A stretch of DNA of 64,000 nucleotides from positions 248,001 to 312,000 of the forward strand of contig ML769389.1 in assembly GCA_009733575.1 (NCBI GenBank), in the 5' to 3' direction. Below, in pieces: positions 12,672-25,678 of this stretch. How positions within the stretch are numbered: position 1 is the first letter of the stretch; every line of letters begins with the position of its first letter. The notes under the pieces are model-generated. The model searched no databases and was not told where the DNA came from. It was given only the letters and a program-made list of their open reading frames with translations. Position numbers and translations under genes: made by a program. Source of the stretch: Gymnopus androsaceus JB14. Lineage: Eukaryota > Basidiomycota > Agaricomycetes > Agaricales > Omphalotaceae.

Positions 12672-14615
12672 TTTCTCATCGGATATGGATATTATTTGTG
12701 AGTTATCTAGTTTTTTTGTTGCTGTTCAAACATTTTCGCGTTTTCCATTCCCCGTAATACCTATATACTCTCCGTACACACTGTCTTTACCTGCTATAAT
12801 TTCATTTGGCGCCTGTTCAATGACGTCAGCTCGGAACCTTCGTTTTCAAACCATCATGCATAGTGGCCTTTATTTCGCTCTGGAAAGGGTGTCTGTTCCT
12901 CCACAAATACCTTGTGTTAGACGGATGCTCCTTTTGACTCTATTTTGCATTTTCTGTATCGTTTCTTTCTCTTTTCCCGCTTTCACTCAAGTCGCGGCGA
13001 CGCGCGGATTCAATGGCTACTCTTACGTTTTTAGTGTTATAGCTTCTTCACAGTTTCCTGTTGTTGCGGGCTGGAACTCTGTGAGCGAGTATGTCCAATA
13101 TGAATTTGGATACCAATTTTCTTGGGATTGATCTCTAGACCAGTAAATGCTCAGACCTCGACGAGATGGCCCGGCACTCAGAGCCCAGAGCCATTACCCT
13201 CGTTTCTTACACGACTTGGCTATTCGACCATTCCAACAATTCAGGCGCAGATACCCTCTGGCCCACCATTCAACGCGATCTCGAATACATTGCGAAAATA
13301 GATAAGACTGGGTAGATTACCTTCATCTTTATGATATTGCAATGCTTGATATCACTTTCATAGCTTTGATTTCCGGGAAGAAATTTCATACTCGTCTTTC
13401 TGTAAGTATCGTACCGATCCGCGGCATACTTCAGTTTGACATGCCTAGGCAGGGACTACAGCCGTACAACATAAGCCCTTCAGTTAAGGTGCTACTCTTG
13501 TATCTCGTGTCGGGAATATGGGTGCTGCTGATATATTCAGCTCTCAGCTGATAATGCTCTGTGTTTCTTGCAGGTAAATGAATGTTGTCGATCCACGTAG
13601 CGCTGAAAACTTGGAATTCTCCTTTCAAGTCTTACTGGAATCCCTCCGGCTCTTATATCGCCTCGAATACTGGTGGAGGACGCTCTGGAATTGATGCAAA
13701 CTCGGTCTTGGCCTCCATCCATACATTCGATCCAGCAGCCGGTTGCGACTCGTTAACCTTTCAACCATGTTCGGACAATGCGTTTTCTAAGCTTAAGGTC
13801 TATGTGGACTCGTTCAAAGACATCTATCCAATCAATGAAGGGCTCGCTGAAAACCAAGCGAAGGCAGTGGAAGATACAAGGAAGATGTGTATATGGAAGA
13901 CAATGTGCTTACTCTTCTACATTTTCCAATGCACGAAAATACTAACATAAACTCCATATAGCCTTGGTATCTTGCGACTTTTGCTGTGGCCGAACAACTC
14001 TACCGTTCTCTTTCGGTGTGGGAGGCTCAGAATTCTCTCGAGATCACGTCTATCTCCCTTTCATTCTTCCGCCAATTTTGTTCTGATGTCCAACCTGGAA
14101 ATTACGACGCCGATTCGGAAGTTTACGGCAATCTCACTTCGGAAATACGGGCTTATGCAGATGATTTCATATCCATGAATGCTCGTTACACTCCGGAGAA
14201 TGGATCGTTGGCTGAACAATACTCAAAGGACGATGGAGAGCCGTGCTCTGCTAGAGATCTGACCTGGAGTTACGCTTCTGCACTCACGGCGTTCGAGGCT
14301 CGCCAAGGCATCTTGCCTTCTTCCTGGGGAGCTCAAGGGCTGGAAATTCGTACTGATTCTAACGGACATTGTATCGCCAATCCTGGTCCAATGTCCCAGA
14401 TTATCTTCAAAGCCACCGTGCACCACACTAGCGCCGACGTCGATTTCTCCTTTGCCAAGGTATTTTTGGCTCGTCTATCGTCCAAATTCACTCACTTAAA
14501 GACCTTTTGTGGAATTGATTTCCCTATAATTGAATTCGTTTTCTGTCGTTCATCTTTCCTTTCTGAGGTTCAATTATCTACCGCAGGCAAACAGCAATGG
14601 AGACTTATTGAATAA
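12672..14615 (+). pseudogene. Decayed glucoamylase (GH15), copy A
   Basis: Relic of a secreted starch-degrading glucan 1,4-alpha-glucosidase. Upstream sequence from 12672 matches copy B. A signal-peptide-like start (MLLLTLFCIFCIVSF, 12925) leads to FPVVAGWNSVSEYVQ. The block that carries SWTRDA in copy C is missing. The relic resumes at a LWPTIQRDLEY equivalent (13256 on), FDFREEI with the likely catalytic acid Glu, a 110-bp repeat inside an intron, then NTGGGRSGIDANSVLASIHT, WYLATFAVAEQLY and DLTWSYASALTAFEARQG. A frame break at about 13868 splits the expected GRY-EDVY block. No starch-binding domain is recognisable after the SSWGAQGL motif. The internal deletion and stops make this a pseudogene even allowing for base errors. 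Confidence 0.75.
13441..13545 (+). repeat. About 110-bp interspersed repeat, copy 1
   Basis: About 105 bases starting ATGCCTAGGCAGGGACTAC and ending near CTGATATATTCAG match 18782-18900 in the same orientation with small indels. This copy lies in what should be an intron of the glucoamylase relic (between the EEI block and the GGGRSG block). It has no coding potential and no convincing terminal inverted repeats. Confidence 0.6.
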
Positions 14616-14736
14616 ATACAATAAGGTATTTTATTGAAGACGTAGATATTATTTGAACGAGCGTCCGTAATGTTTCTGCCTTCATGGCGATAAATGACTC
14701 TCCAGGAGCTCATGCGCGAATCTCGAATATTTTGTT

Positions 14737-17700
14737 CTAGGACTTGGTGCCACCCAGTTCTTCGAGATGGCTTCCCCATAACTTCGTAACCCGACTAGAC
14801 TGGCGCTGTGACCGTCTGGCGCGTTGTTCCGTAACCATCCGTATCGATTTCTTTGGTTTCAGGCTACCGCTCCGCTCACCCAATGTGCTCGGTGAAGAAG
14901 CACCCCACGCCTCCGTAGCAATGGCCTTGTCAATGTCATGGTCTGGGAAGAATTCCTGTAGATGCGCATAGATATCTTCTACAAATGGCCTTGCCCAAGC
15001 CGATTCTCGTTTACTCTTGAGTATCCTTGGTGGCTTTTCCCGGGCGGAGACACCAGTGCTAGTATCCTCATCACTATCAGAGTGGAATACTGGTTCAGCA
15101 GTCGTAGAGGCGTGTTTGGAGCGAGATGATGAACGTGGAACCTGTGTAGAATGAGATTTAGTGCGACGAATAGTCCGCATGGTCTCTGACACAATCTCCT
15201 GGCCATTCAAGGGCCCCTCAATGTAAGCAGGATTGAATGTCCAACCGGGTAGCATCACAAGATAAGGATGCGACCTCAGTTGTGCAGCTGAAGGTCGTCC
15301 TTCAGGATTTCTAAGGAAAACACCTTTAGATCTACAGCACATCATGAATTGCCAGAATACGCACGGTGAAAAGCACTTGTTCCGAAAGTCCATTGCATCC
15401 TCGCTTAACAGTAGTTCAGCTGGGATCGGAGGTGGCTGCTTCTGCCCATACAGTTTTATCATGACTGGATAAATCTCTTCACCAGACCAAGGTCTTCTGC
15501 CGGTCCACATCTCAAGCACAACGCATCCCATCGACCAAATATCGATTTTCGCAGTGTATCCGCCCGCTGCTTTGGGATTTACGGCTTCTGGGGCCATCCA
15601 ATACACCGTACCTCGCATTTCGGTGAAAGCGCGACCATCGACGGCATCGGCCTGATTGGATATACCGAAATCGGAAATTTTGCATATACCGGATTTTTCT
15701 ACCAAGATATTATCGGCTTTGATGTCCTGTAGATAAATAGATATTAAAACAATCACATTACTAGATAGCTCGTGTACCAACTCACTCGATGTATAACTCC
15801 TCTTGAGTGCAGATATTCTAATCCTTCCAACATTTGTCCCGCAAAGAATTTCGTGACCTCGTTATGAAATTTGCCGTGAGCTTTCAAACAGCTTCCAATG
15901 GTTCCGCCAGCCACGTATTCCATAAAACTAAAGAGTTCAGATGAGAATAACGATAGGGAAATGGAATAGTTGGACGCACATGCTAAGATGGTCTGGACTC
16001 TCTTCAAAGCCTAGAAATTGCACAATATTCGGGTGATCCAAATCCCTAAGAGTATAGCTCTCGAATTTGAGAGCTTCGATACTTTCTCTTTCGTGTTTAG
16101 AGGGATTAGGTTCAAGCTCGACTTGTTTTACAGCAATAACATCTCCCGTAGTGATGTTCAAAGCCCAATAAACTCTACCATACGATCCTTTCCCAATAAG
16201 ATCCCCGCGAATCCATTGGAAGGAGGGGGCTAAAGATTAATCAATCAATCATGCATTCCAAGCCATCATACAAGTCTGAGTTCACTTACATTCTACCACT
16301 GGCGCTGGTGACGAGGTGCGGGATGATACAGAGCTTTGGAAGGATAGCAGCGTGGTCGAATCACTAGAGCTGTGCCCGTTTGGGAGGATAGGTATTGGAC
16401 TCTGGAGGGTGCCAGAAACTGAAGTGTGAACTGGATTGTTTTTAACACTAGCTTTGCGTCCTAAAAGCTTCATGATTGGGCGCACAGCCCATGTCATGAT
16501 TGACTGTTCACCTGATGAAGCCCATGTAGAGGAATGGCTAGAGCGAGTTGAAGAACGAGATGGTGTTGTACGATACTGAGAAGGAGGAGAGTGAACTGGG
16601 TTATTACCCTGAGAGGATTGAGAGTTTTGTTGAGAAGCAGATGCATTCCCATACGAGAATGAATCTGAGGAGCTGATGGTATAGTCATCTGCACCATGGA
16701 TGTATGTGTGTCTTGAGATTGGGGCCCTATGCACACCGTTAGCTGATATAGTATCTTGGTGAACACTATACTACTCACTCAACGCCAAAACGAGCCATAG
16801 CGCCAACCAAATTTTGTGAAGAAAATGAAGTTGTTTCAGAGTCGGGTTTAGCAGGCTGTAGTACATCCGGGATTTTAACAAATATAGGTTCAGATTCAGA
16901 AAGATGAATACATGCCTCATCCAATGGAATAGAAACAGTGGGTGCATCTGAACAGAAACCGGATGAGTTCACAAACAAAAGCATATTTTTGAAAGCGGCC
17001 CTCACCAATGGTAGTTGGTTGAGTATGGGCATGAAAGCGAGCATGCATAAGACCTACAGTATTCATAAATTAGGAATTTTTCTTGAAACCAGTTCACGTA
17101 CCAGAGCTATTTACAAGTTTGAGGTGTTCGCTAATGCGACGAATTAGCTCTTGGTTTGATGGCATCTGCTCTTCATTCTGATACAACCTAATTCTAGTGA
17201 ATGCCTCCATCACAGGAAAAACAACTTACGGCCTGAATGACAGAGGTCCAGTCATTATCATGGGCAATTGAAACCTCTACTTCATCGTACTAGAGTCAGA
17301 TATGTGATGAATTGGCAAACCCTCTACAAATGAAGTTCAAGACGCACATTGCTCAAAACCCAGGCATTAATTACATCCAACGGATGATATATCTAAATAG
17401 CAAAGTACTACTAAGTGCTAGGATGGGGCTCAGATCATTAAGCAGAGACGTACACGATTGGGCAAAACACTGTATTCGTTTAACGCATAAGGAGTGTGAT
17501 ATGACTGTGGCGAATGCTGGGTAGAAAAATTCCTGCCTGGCTCGGATTTTGGAAAGAGTTCATCGGTATTGAGATCAGAGATGTACTTCACAGATGTGCA
17601 AAGTTTGGGAATATCCGTAAATGGATTGTGTCGAACTGCAATTTTGAATCCACGCAAGAAAACACATCCGGACTGGTTTCCAAAGACATTATCAGCATCA

Positions 17701-18648
17701 CTTAATGAAGCACAGTCGCGTCTACGGAACCGGTATTCTGGTAGCCCGAGTCCTACATTGGTTGGTGCCTTGGGGACAAATTCTAAACATACACTTCCTG
17801 GATTAGCGTCCGTGAAAGATGCGACTCCCCAGGCCCGTGTCTTGTCAAAGCCCGTAACAAGATAGAGTGCACCGTTATGTGCTCCACGACCCATTGACAT
17901 GAGCATACCAGGATTGTGCACACTCTGCAGCGTAGTCGCAGAAGCTGGCAAGCTGTCGATGATCAATTCTCTTTCCCCCTTCTGGTAGGATGAGCAAAGC
18001 GCCGTCGGTAGCAGCCGATGAGATGAATTTTAACCCTGACCCAACTTCATCTGGTACCCCACTATGTAATAATGTGAATGAGATAGCGTGGTGATATACA
18101 GGATTATTAGACGCACGGAAGACGTTGCCCAGTGATCATGGTCACTTCGCCAATGCAAGAGGGTTTACTTTCTACAAAAGATCCTGGTTCAAAATCTTGG
18201 GGAGACTCTTTGATGGCACCATTATCGATTTCCAGATGCTTGAAATTTTCCGGGACTCTTCCCTCATTTAATGAATGATCTGCTGGATGACATGCGTTAA
18301 ACAGATAGTCAAACCCTCCGAATTCATCTAGAATTCCAACATCTCCAATATGGACTCCATCTCGTTTATAGATATCTGGTAAACGTGGATCGTAGTCTTT
18401 TGGTTTCCATAGAGGATATCCTCGCTTTTGAGTCATTAATAACCGTGCATATACTGCTGGATCGGATTTATTCCCCGCAATGTTGTCCTGGACGGAATTG
18501 CTAGATACGCTGTTGAAGTGAGGGCCTGAAATGTTGATCTGAGGGCCTGATATGTTGAAATGGTGGGCACCAGAAAAACTCCTATGCAATAGTTTACGAT
18601 ACACAGAAGGAAAATGGAGAGTCCGACTTACTGAGGAGAATGTCCCAT
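14737..18648 (-). CDS. BCK1-like MAP kinase kinase kinase with an Agaricomycete-specific N-terminal domain
   Basis: The kinase domain (about 16230-15240) has every expected element: GKGSYGRVYWAL, IAVKQV, HRDIKADN, ISDFGIS, GTVYWMAPEAV and a GRPSAAQLRSHPYL end. It most resembles cell-wall-integrity MAP3Ks of the Bck1 type. Upstream comes a Ser-rich linker (16734-16282), APTVSIPLDEAC, then an N-terminal part beginning MGHSPQ-SFSGAHHFNISGP (ATG at 18648). That part contains KRGYPLWKP, IGDVGILDEFGGFDYLFN, NGALYLVTGFDKTRAWGVASF, CVFLRGFKI and HPLDVINAWVLSN-YDEVEVSIAHDNDW, a pattern I know from Agaricomycete proteins of unknown function. At least eight introns join all segments in consistent phase. 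The only break is one base in a C5 run (17975-17979). Two separate genes remain possible until transcripts are seen. Confidence 0.7.
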
Positions 18649-18711
18649 TTCGGATGTAAAAGGACGAGGAAAGCCTGAGGAAGAAACAGCCTGAGAATAT
18701 CATAGTGAGCA

Positions 18712-18750
18712 CTAGACTCGAGCCAGTAGCTTCGGTGTTGACACCTTGAT
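18712..18750 (-). repeat. 39-bp sequence shared by two gene leaders, copy 1
   Basis: On the minus strand this reads ATCAAGGTGTCAACACCGAA plus 19 further bases, identical to 52721-52759. It sits 64 nt upstream of the MAP3K ATG, in the same orientation relative to the gene as the other copy. GCCTTTGATC precedes both copies. Confidence 0.6.
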
Positions 18751-18780
18751 GATCAAAGGCCAACACCGAGAAAGTGATTC

Positions 18781-18900
18781 CCATGCCTGGCAGGGACTAC
18801 CGCCGCCGTACAACATAAAGCCCGTACAACATAAAGCCCTTCGTCAAGGCGCTACTCTTACGTCTCGTATCGGGAATACGGGTGCTGGTGATATATTAGA
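18781..18900 (+). repeat. About 110-bp interspersed repeat, copy 2
   Basis: Matches 13441-13545 (both contain GGCAGGGACTAC, GTACAACATAA, CTCGT.TCGGGAATA and GTGCTG.TGATATATT). A short internal duplication (CGTACAACATAAAGCCC twice) is present only here. It lies between the divergently transcribed MAP3K and the small gene at 19087. Confidence 0.6.
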
Positions 18901-19086
18901 GTTGTAGGAGTTGTGAGGAAGGACTTTGTCGACCCTAATAATGGTTAAAAGAAGACGAAAGACTTAAATCTGGATTTGAGCGAGGTTTCTTCAACATTTC
19001 CGCTGGATGCGCGGAGCCAGATGAGCCGATACCCAAACTAGCGCACTCAAGAGCGGCATGGTTCATCCTCTCTTTCAACAACGATC

Positions 19087-19773
19087 ATGCCACCTCGTTT
19101 TACAAACGCCCAACGCATCACCGCCGCAAAATGCAAGAGCTATTCGATTTAGAACGCCTCACAGAGGAGCACGCCGCGATTCTCCGCCAGGATCCAAATC
19201 GGTATGCGGCTGCGTACGAACAGTATACCGCCAGCGCACCACCCGTGGCCTTCCTTCCTCTGCCAGAACAGACCGAAAGCTATACTCGAGCAACGGAAGA
19301 AATTGCAAGAAAAGAGCGTAAAGAGTTTGTCGAGTATGCCGTCTCCTAATAGCATCTTTATTACGACACTGACTCTTAGCTCAGTCACGTCGCTGTCGTC
19401 TGTGCCTGCATGTTCTTGTGCCGGGTGAAGGCATTGGCTTACGCTGGCGAGAATCAAAAGCTTTTTCTGGAAGCAGCGGCTCTCAAAACCAAGCTGCAGT
19501 ATGTTGTCATCTTTTCTATGGAACTCCCATAACTAACAATGGTATAGTCGTGAACATATCTATGCACCCTCGCACACCGTTATCCCGCCCAATCCTCATC
19601 CTCTTTTGGTCAAGGAGCTTGGCCTAGGAAAGAACATTTAACCCTAATCCGCGCCAGAATCTGTACATTTGCAGCCGGAGTATCCAATTGCTCTCCCCGG
19701 CAACTCGTTCTCCTCCCAGTCCATTCAAAATGGCCCTCGTGGTGGTCAACAGCGGTCAAGTCTAAAATGGTAA
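19087..19773 (+). CDS. Small hypothetical protein, helical, frame-broken in this sequence
   Basis: Reads MPPRFTNAQRITAA then MQELFDLERLTEEHAAILRQ, PPVAFLPLPEQTESYTRATE and RKERKEF. After an intron comes LSHVAVVCACMFLCRVKALAYAGENQKLFLEAAALKTKLQ, then after a second intron REHIYAPSHTVIPPNPHPLLVKELG. The final in-frame part, APESVHLQPEYPIALPGNSF, ends at TAA 19771-19773. A frame break at about 19128 and two early stops at 19638-19646 need single-base corrections; a start at 19131 is an alternative. The Glu/Arg-rich helices suggest a coiled coil. I do not recognise the family. Confidence 0.5.
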
Positions 19774-19872
19774 TTGGCTTTTAGCGCTGCAGTGTATACA
19801 CAAATATTACTTCAAGCTCTGGACCAAATCTAAACCTGAGCCTGCTCGGCAAACGTACCCGTGCATTTATAT

Positions 19873-20330
19873 TTTCTCATCGGATGTAGATATTATTCAT
19901 GAACTATCTAGTTTCACGTTTTCCATTCTCGTAATACCTGTATACTCTCTGTACACATTGTCTTTACCTGCTATAATTTCATTTGGTTGGCAAGTGGCGG
20001 CGCCTGTTCAATCGGAATCTTTGTTCAAACCATCATGCATAGTCGCTCTGGAAAGGGCGTCTGTTCCTCAGAGCTCAACGAGATGACCCGGCACTCAGAG
20101 CCATTACTTACCCTCATTTCTTACATGACTTGGCTATTCGACCATTCCAACGATTCACGCGCAGATACCCTCTGGCCTATCATTCACGCGATCTCGAATA
20201 CGTTGCCGAAAATTGGAATCAGACTGGGTAGAATTTACCTTCATCTTTACATCGGACTGAATTCGTCGTGCATTGTAACTGTTTAGTTTCCAAGTGCTCG
20301 TTTCAGCGCGATCCTTTTATCTACTCACTA
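19873..20330 (+). pseudogene. Decayed glucoamylase (GH15), copy B (short)
   Basis: Begins with the same 5' flank as copy A (TTTTCTCATCGGAT) and runs through GGCGCCTGTTCAAT. It then jumps straight to the segment coding for ISYMTWLFDHSN and LWPIIH, followed by AENWNQTG-like coding in another frame. Most of the gene is deleted. The 3' part matches copy C almost base for base. It forms the 5' part of the first duplicated unit, upstream of the F-box-like gene at 20594. Confidence 0.65.
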
Positions 20331-20593
20331 CGCATGTTACTGGAGCCAGCATAATAATGTACTTCAGGCATTCTCAGTCTCATAATCAATTCTCACTGTC
20401 CCTCCTTTATTAATTAATCTACGCGTTGCTTCGACATCTGTGTAACGCCACTACTGTAGTAAGCAATGAGTGCAGAGTGAAGCTGCGCCCTGGGGGCATG
20501 GTGAGATTAATTGGGTTTAAAGGTAGCTCCTAATTCTTGCGTGTCCCCTGTGGAATTTGCAATTAAAAACGTTCATGTTTTCGAACTCCCATC

Positions 20594-21604
20594 ATGGAAC
20601 CTCTTTTGGAACCTCTTTGCCCGCAAGACTTGTGTCTTTCTCCTGAAAGCACTTTCACTTTTGAAGACTCAAAACGACAATGCCGTTTCCCTGCGGCCAT
20701 CCTCTTCCCCCGAAAATTCGTGCCTCTTACCTGTAAACATTTTCGTAAACCACTTCTTTCATTCCGAAAATCAGCATTGCTTTCCCCTCCCGGTCCTCCT
20801 CGATTCCCTGTGGAGATAATTCAACTAATCATCCATGAGGCTTGGGCATTACCACTGACCACCTCCGAACGGGTTCAATTTGCCAAGTCGTCGCTCCTAA
20901 TCAGTCTTAGCTGGATGAGCAGTTTTGCTCGTGAATCTTGCGTTGACGTACATCTGCTCAGTGGTGAACATACCAAATACTGGTACAAGCCTATCACCTC
21001 TGGTTCAAAAAGTGTCTATTCCACCATTGCAGGTTTAGACGGTTCCGCCGTCCGACATTTATGCAGAACCATCACCTTCCACTGTATAGATCCTTGCGAT
21101 GCCCCTCAGTCTCCTGGAGCCACCCATCCCGAACATCCCATGTGTTTAGCTACCAATCTGATCTCTAGTATTGTACGATATGGAGGTTTCGACAACTTTG
21201 AGGGATGTGTAACAATGCAGTTCCCTCTTACAGTGAAGATTGCATTGGACACCGTGATGGAGGAGAACGTTGAATGGCGCTCCTCTCATGACACCTACAC
21301 AATTTTGACTGCCCCACAGTTCTGGCAGGTCAAGATAGCAAGTCATATTGCAGAGCTCTATGATGTGCTTGAAAAGTTGGTACTGTGGATGATGCAAAGT
21401 CGATGGGAGCGTATAAAGTTATTGGTTCATGGTGGTAGACATTATGATGATTTAGGATTCGCATGGGTGAGTAGTATATCTACTGCATAATCCACATTTG
21501 CTGACTCTGTAAAGCATTTTATGAGGCATAATACTGATGAAGATAATCGCCCTCTGACTTTTCTCAACGCTGCAGATTATAATAATGGCCCACATAGTAA
21601 GTAA
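20594..21604 (+). CDS. F-box-like protein, copy 1
   Basis: The first exon runs to 21466. A 48-nt intron follows, then a second exon (HFMRHNTDEDNRPLTFLNAADYN) to TAA at 21602-21604. The region PPRFPVEIIQLIIHEAWALPLT (about residues 74-95) resembles the start of the degenerate F-box seen in large Agaricomycete families. The rest (LISLSWMSSFARESCVDVHL, IVRYGGFDNFEGC, APQFWQVKIASHIAELYDVLE) matches no domain I can name. F-box proteins normally supply substrates to SCF ubiquitin ligases; that role is inference here. Compared with copy 2 it carries a short duplication near the N-terminus (LLEPL repeated). Two more decayed copies lie at 44.4-45.3 and 51.7-52.6 kb. Confidence 0.6.
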
Positions 21605-21779
21605 CCGTTTAGTCTCCGTTTCAATGTCGTGTTAATGGCATGATGTAGTTTATACTTCGTAATGGCATAGTTTCAATAACATATGTGCAAAATTTTGGAC
21701 TAAACTATCTCTTCAAATGGGGAAGGTTTGAGGGAATAAATTGATGTTCAAGAATTTCGTCGAAGTCAAACAATTTTTG

Positions 21780-22790
<1,011 letters not shown>

Positions 22791-23140
22791 ATCCTTTTAT
22801 GTACTCACTACGTTGTCCCGTAGGCAGACTCTCGCAAGCAAGCTTGCTAATTTAGACTCACTACGCATGGTACTGAAGCTGTATAAATAATAAGTAATGT
22901 ATTTCAGATATTCTCAGTCTCATAATCGCTTCTCACTACGGTCCCTCCCTTAATCAATTAATCGCGTCTACGCGTTGCTTCGACATTTGTGTAACACCAC
23001 TACTGTAGTAAGCAATGAGTGCAGACTGAAGCTGCGCCCTGGAAGCATGGTGAGATTAATTGGGTTTAAAGGTAGGGCTGCTCCTAATTCTTCCCTCTGG
23101 AATTTGCAATTAAAAACGTTCGTGTTTTCGAACTCCCATT

Positions 23141-24135
23141 ATGGAACCTCTTTCCCCGCAAGACTTGTGTCTTTCTCCTGAAAGCACTTTCACTTTTGAA
23201 GACTCAAAACGACGATGCCGTTTCCCTGTGGCCCTCCTCTTCCCCCGAAAATTCGTGCCTCTTGCCTGTAAACATTTTCGTAAACCACTTCTTTCATTCC
23301 GAAAATCAGCATTGCTTTCCCCTCCCGGTCCTCCTCGATTCCCTGTGGAGATAATTCAACTAATCATCCATGAGGCTTGGGCATTACCACTGACTACCTC
23401 TGAACGGATTCAATTTACCAAATCGTCGCTCCTGGTCAGTCTTAGCTGGATGAGCAGTTTTGCTCGTGAATCTTGCATCGATGTACATCTGCTCAGTGGT
23501 GAACATACCAAATACTGGTACAAGCCTATCACCTCTGGTTCAAAAAGTGTCTATTCCACCATTGCAGGTTTAGATGGTTCCACTGTCCGTCATTTATGCA
23601 GAACCATCACCTTCCACTGTATAGATCCTCGCGACGCCCCTCAGTCTCCTGGAGCCACCCATCCCGAACATCCTATGTGTTTGGCTACCAATCTGATCTC
23701 TGGTATTGTACGATATGGAGGTTTCGACAACTTTGAGGGATGTGTAACAATGCAGTTTCCTCTTACAGTGGAGATAGCCTTCGACACCCTGATGGAGGAC
23801 GTTGAATGGCGCTCCTCTCATGACACCTACACAGTTTTGACTGCACCGCAGTTCTGGCAGGTCAAGATAGCAAGTCACATTGCAGAACTCTATGATGTGC
23901 TTGAAAAATTGGTGCTGTGGGTGATGCAAAGTCGGTGGGAGCGTATAAAGTCGGTGGTTTATGGCGGCAGACATCATGATGGTTTGGCATTCGCATGGGT
24001 GAGTAGTATATCCACTGTGTGATCCACATTTGCTGACTGTAGTTTTTTATAAGGTGTGATACTGATGAAGATGAATGCCCTCTGACTGTGCTCGATGCTG
24101 CAGATTATAATAATGAGGGTCGCTGCATCGACTAG
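23141..24135 (+). CDS. F-box-like protein, copy 2
   Basis: Near-identical to the gene at 20594 through the whole first exon, with scattered mostly conservative changes (KSSLLVSLSWMSSFARESC, MEDVEWRSSHD). A GTGAGT donor lies after HAFAW-like coding near 23998. A candidate acceptor about 50 nt on gives FFIRCDTDEDECPLTVLDAADYN and a TAG at 24133-24135. Lack of stops in both copies suggests recent duplication or continued selection. Function is unknown beyond the F-box-like start. Confidence 0.6.
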
Positions 24136-24595
24136 CTTTAACTACAAGTACATCGTCCAGAACGGGCTGGCGAAATTACTTGGGAAAACGATCCAAATCG
24201 CCAGTTCATTTCTCCTGCGGATGGCCTCGTCGTCGAGAAATCGAATAGTTGGCAGGGCTAATGGATTATCGTTCTCGTTCTCGTTTGCTTCTCGGTTTCG
24301 TTTTTAACATCACACTGGACGTCCTGCATTCAATTCCAAGTGTTCGTTTCAAGAAAATTTACAGTGTGACTCATGAAATACCAACTGTACTGAAGTTGTA
24401 GTACTTACCATATAATTAAAAGCATGTAATAATTCGTGTCCAATCGTTCGAGCTTGTTTTAGTTGTTTCGATTAGCTGGTAAAAAAAAGAGTAAATGTAC
24501 CGTGCAGAGTGAGGTTCGAACCGAGCCAGCCGGCCCAGTGTTATGACGTCCTGTGCTTTGCTATCACACCTTTCAATCCTACTTCGACGACAGAT
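24136..24595. other. Spacer before the SYLF gene
   Basis: Short low-complexity C/T-rich run at 24266-24305 and an A-run at 24481-24488. A GGTTCGAACC box at 24512-24521 resembles a tRNA T-loop but no stems form around it. Otherwise nothing is recognisable; the last part must be the promoter of the next gene. Confidence 0.35.
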
Positions 24596-25678
24596 ATGAG
24601 CATGCTTGCAAAGCTCAAACAAGGTGCCCAGAAAGCGGGCATACAAGCCACAGCATTTGCTCAATCAAGCGGTAACAAACTCGCTTCAGGCTCAAGGGAT
24701 TTCGTTCAGGGATTTTCGTTACCCGGAGAAGCAGACAAGGCAGCGAAGATTCTCGATAGTTTCCTTGGTACGTCCACCATAGGACCTTCTACTCTTGAAC
24801 GATTTACTTATTTCGATTTCCTTTCAGCTGATCCTGAGCGACCGGAATCTGCTCTGAATGCCATCCCCAAAGCTGTCTTACAATCTGCAAGAGGTTTGTG
24901 AAGCGGAATGCTGAATTTATGTGATAATCAACCTATCATCCATCCTAGGGCTCGCCGTCTTCCAAGTTATCAAGGCTGGCTTTGTATTCTCCGGAAAAGC
25001 TGGCTCAGGTCTCGTCATCGCCCGACTTCCTGATGGATCTTGGTCCGCACCTTCATGCATAGCTACTGGCGGCCTGGTGTGTCTTCATTTAACATTCACC
25101 CTAAAATGGAGTCTGATACAGCTATGCAAAGGGATGGGGACTCCAAATCGGCGCTGATATCACAGACTTTGTGATCGTTTTGAACAGTGAAGACGCTGTA
25201 AGAGCCTTCTCACTTGGAGGTAATGTTACTATCGGAGGGAACATCGCTGCTACTGCAGGACCCATTGGAACTGGAGGAAGTGTTCAGGCTTCATTGGCTC
25301 ACCCCGCACCGATGTTTTCGTATTCAAAGAGTAAAGGTGGGTATCTATACCTCTCATATAGGATGTTTAACATTTAACACTTCGTTTTCAGGTCTCTTCG
25401 CTGGACTTTCGTTGGAAGGAACTGCCCTCATCGAGCGAAAGGATGCCAACCGCGAGTTTTATGGGTCTCCTGTTCCGGCGCGGGATATTCTTGGAGGAAG
25501 AGTACCTCCTCCAGAGGTGGCGTCTAGGCTGTACGAGATCATCGAGGCAGCAGAGGGACTGGATGAGACGGGGTTACCACAGGAAGCGTATGTTCCTACG
25601 GAGACAGGAGATCATATCGCTATTGATAGCGGTCATCTTGGCCAAAATCAAATGGTTTTCGATGCGGGTAGTCACTAA
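24596..25678 (+). CDS. SYLF (Ysc84/SH3YL1) domain protein
   Basis: SYLF-domain proteins bind phosphoinositides and actin at endocytic sites. Starts MSMLAKLKQGAQKAGIQATAFAQ. Key blocks are NAIPKAVLQSARGLAVFQV, KAGFVFSGKAGSGLVIARL, GSWSAPSCIATGGL joined by an intron to GWGLQIGADITDFVIVLNSE, GGNVTIGGNIAATAGPIGTG and GLFAGLSLEGTALIERKDAN. Four introns have consensus ends and no frame break is needed. The ORF ends MVFDAGSH at 25678 without the C-terminal SH3 domain of yeast Ysc84/Lsb3, as in many fungal SYLF-only paralogues. A further intron (GTAGTC to TTTCAG, 25667-25714) could extend the C-terminus. Confidence 0.85.

Noticed and set aside
19019..19790. Possible retrotransposon gag fragment in the small gene
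   Set aside because: No zinc knuckle, protease, RT or LTR nearby, and the exons have ordinary introns. A small conserved gene with sequence errors fits better.
24505..24530. GGTTCGAACC box resembling a tRNA B-box
   Set aside because: No T-stem pairing on either strand and no acceptor stem around it.
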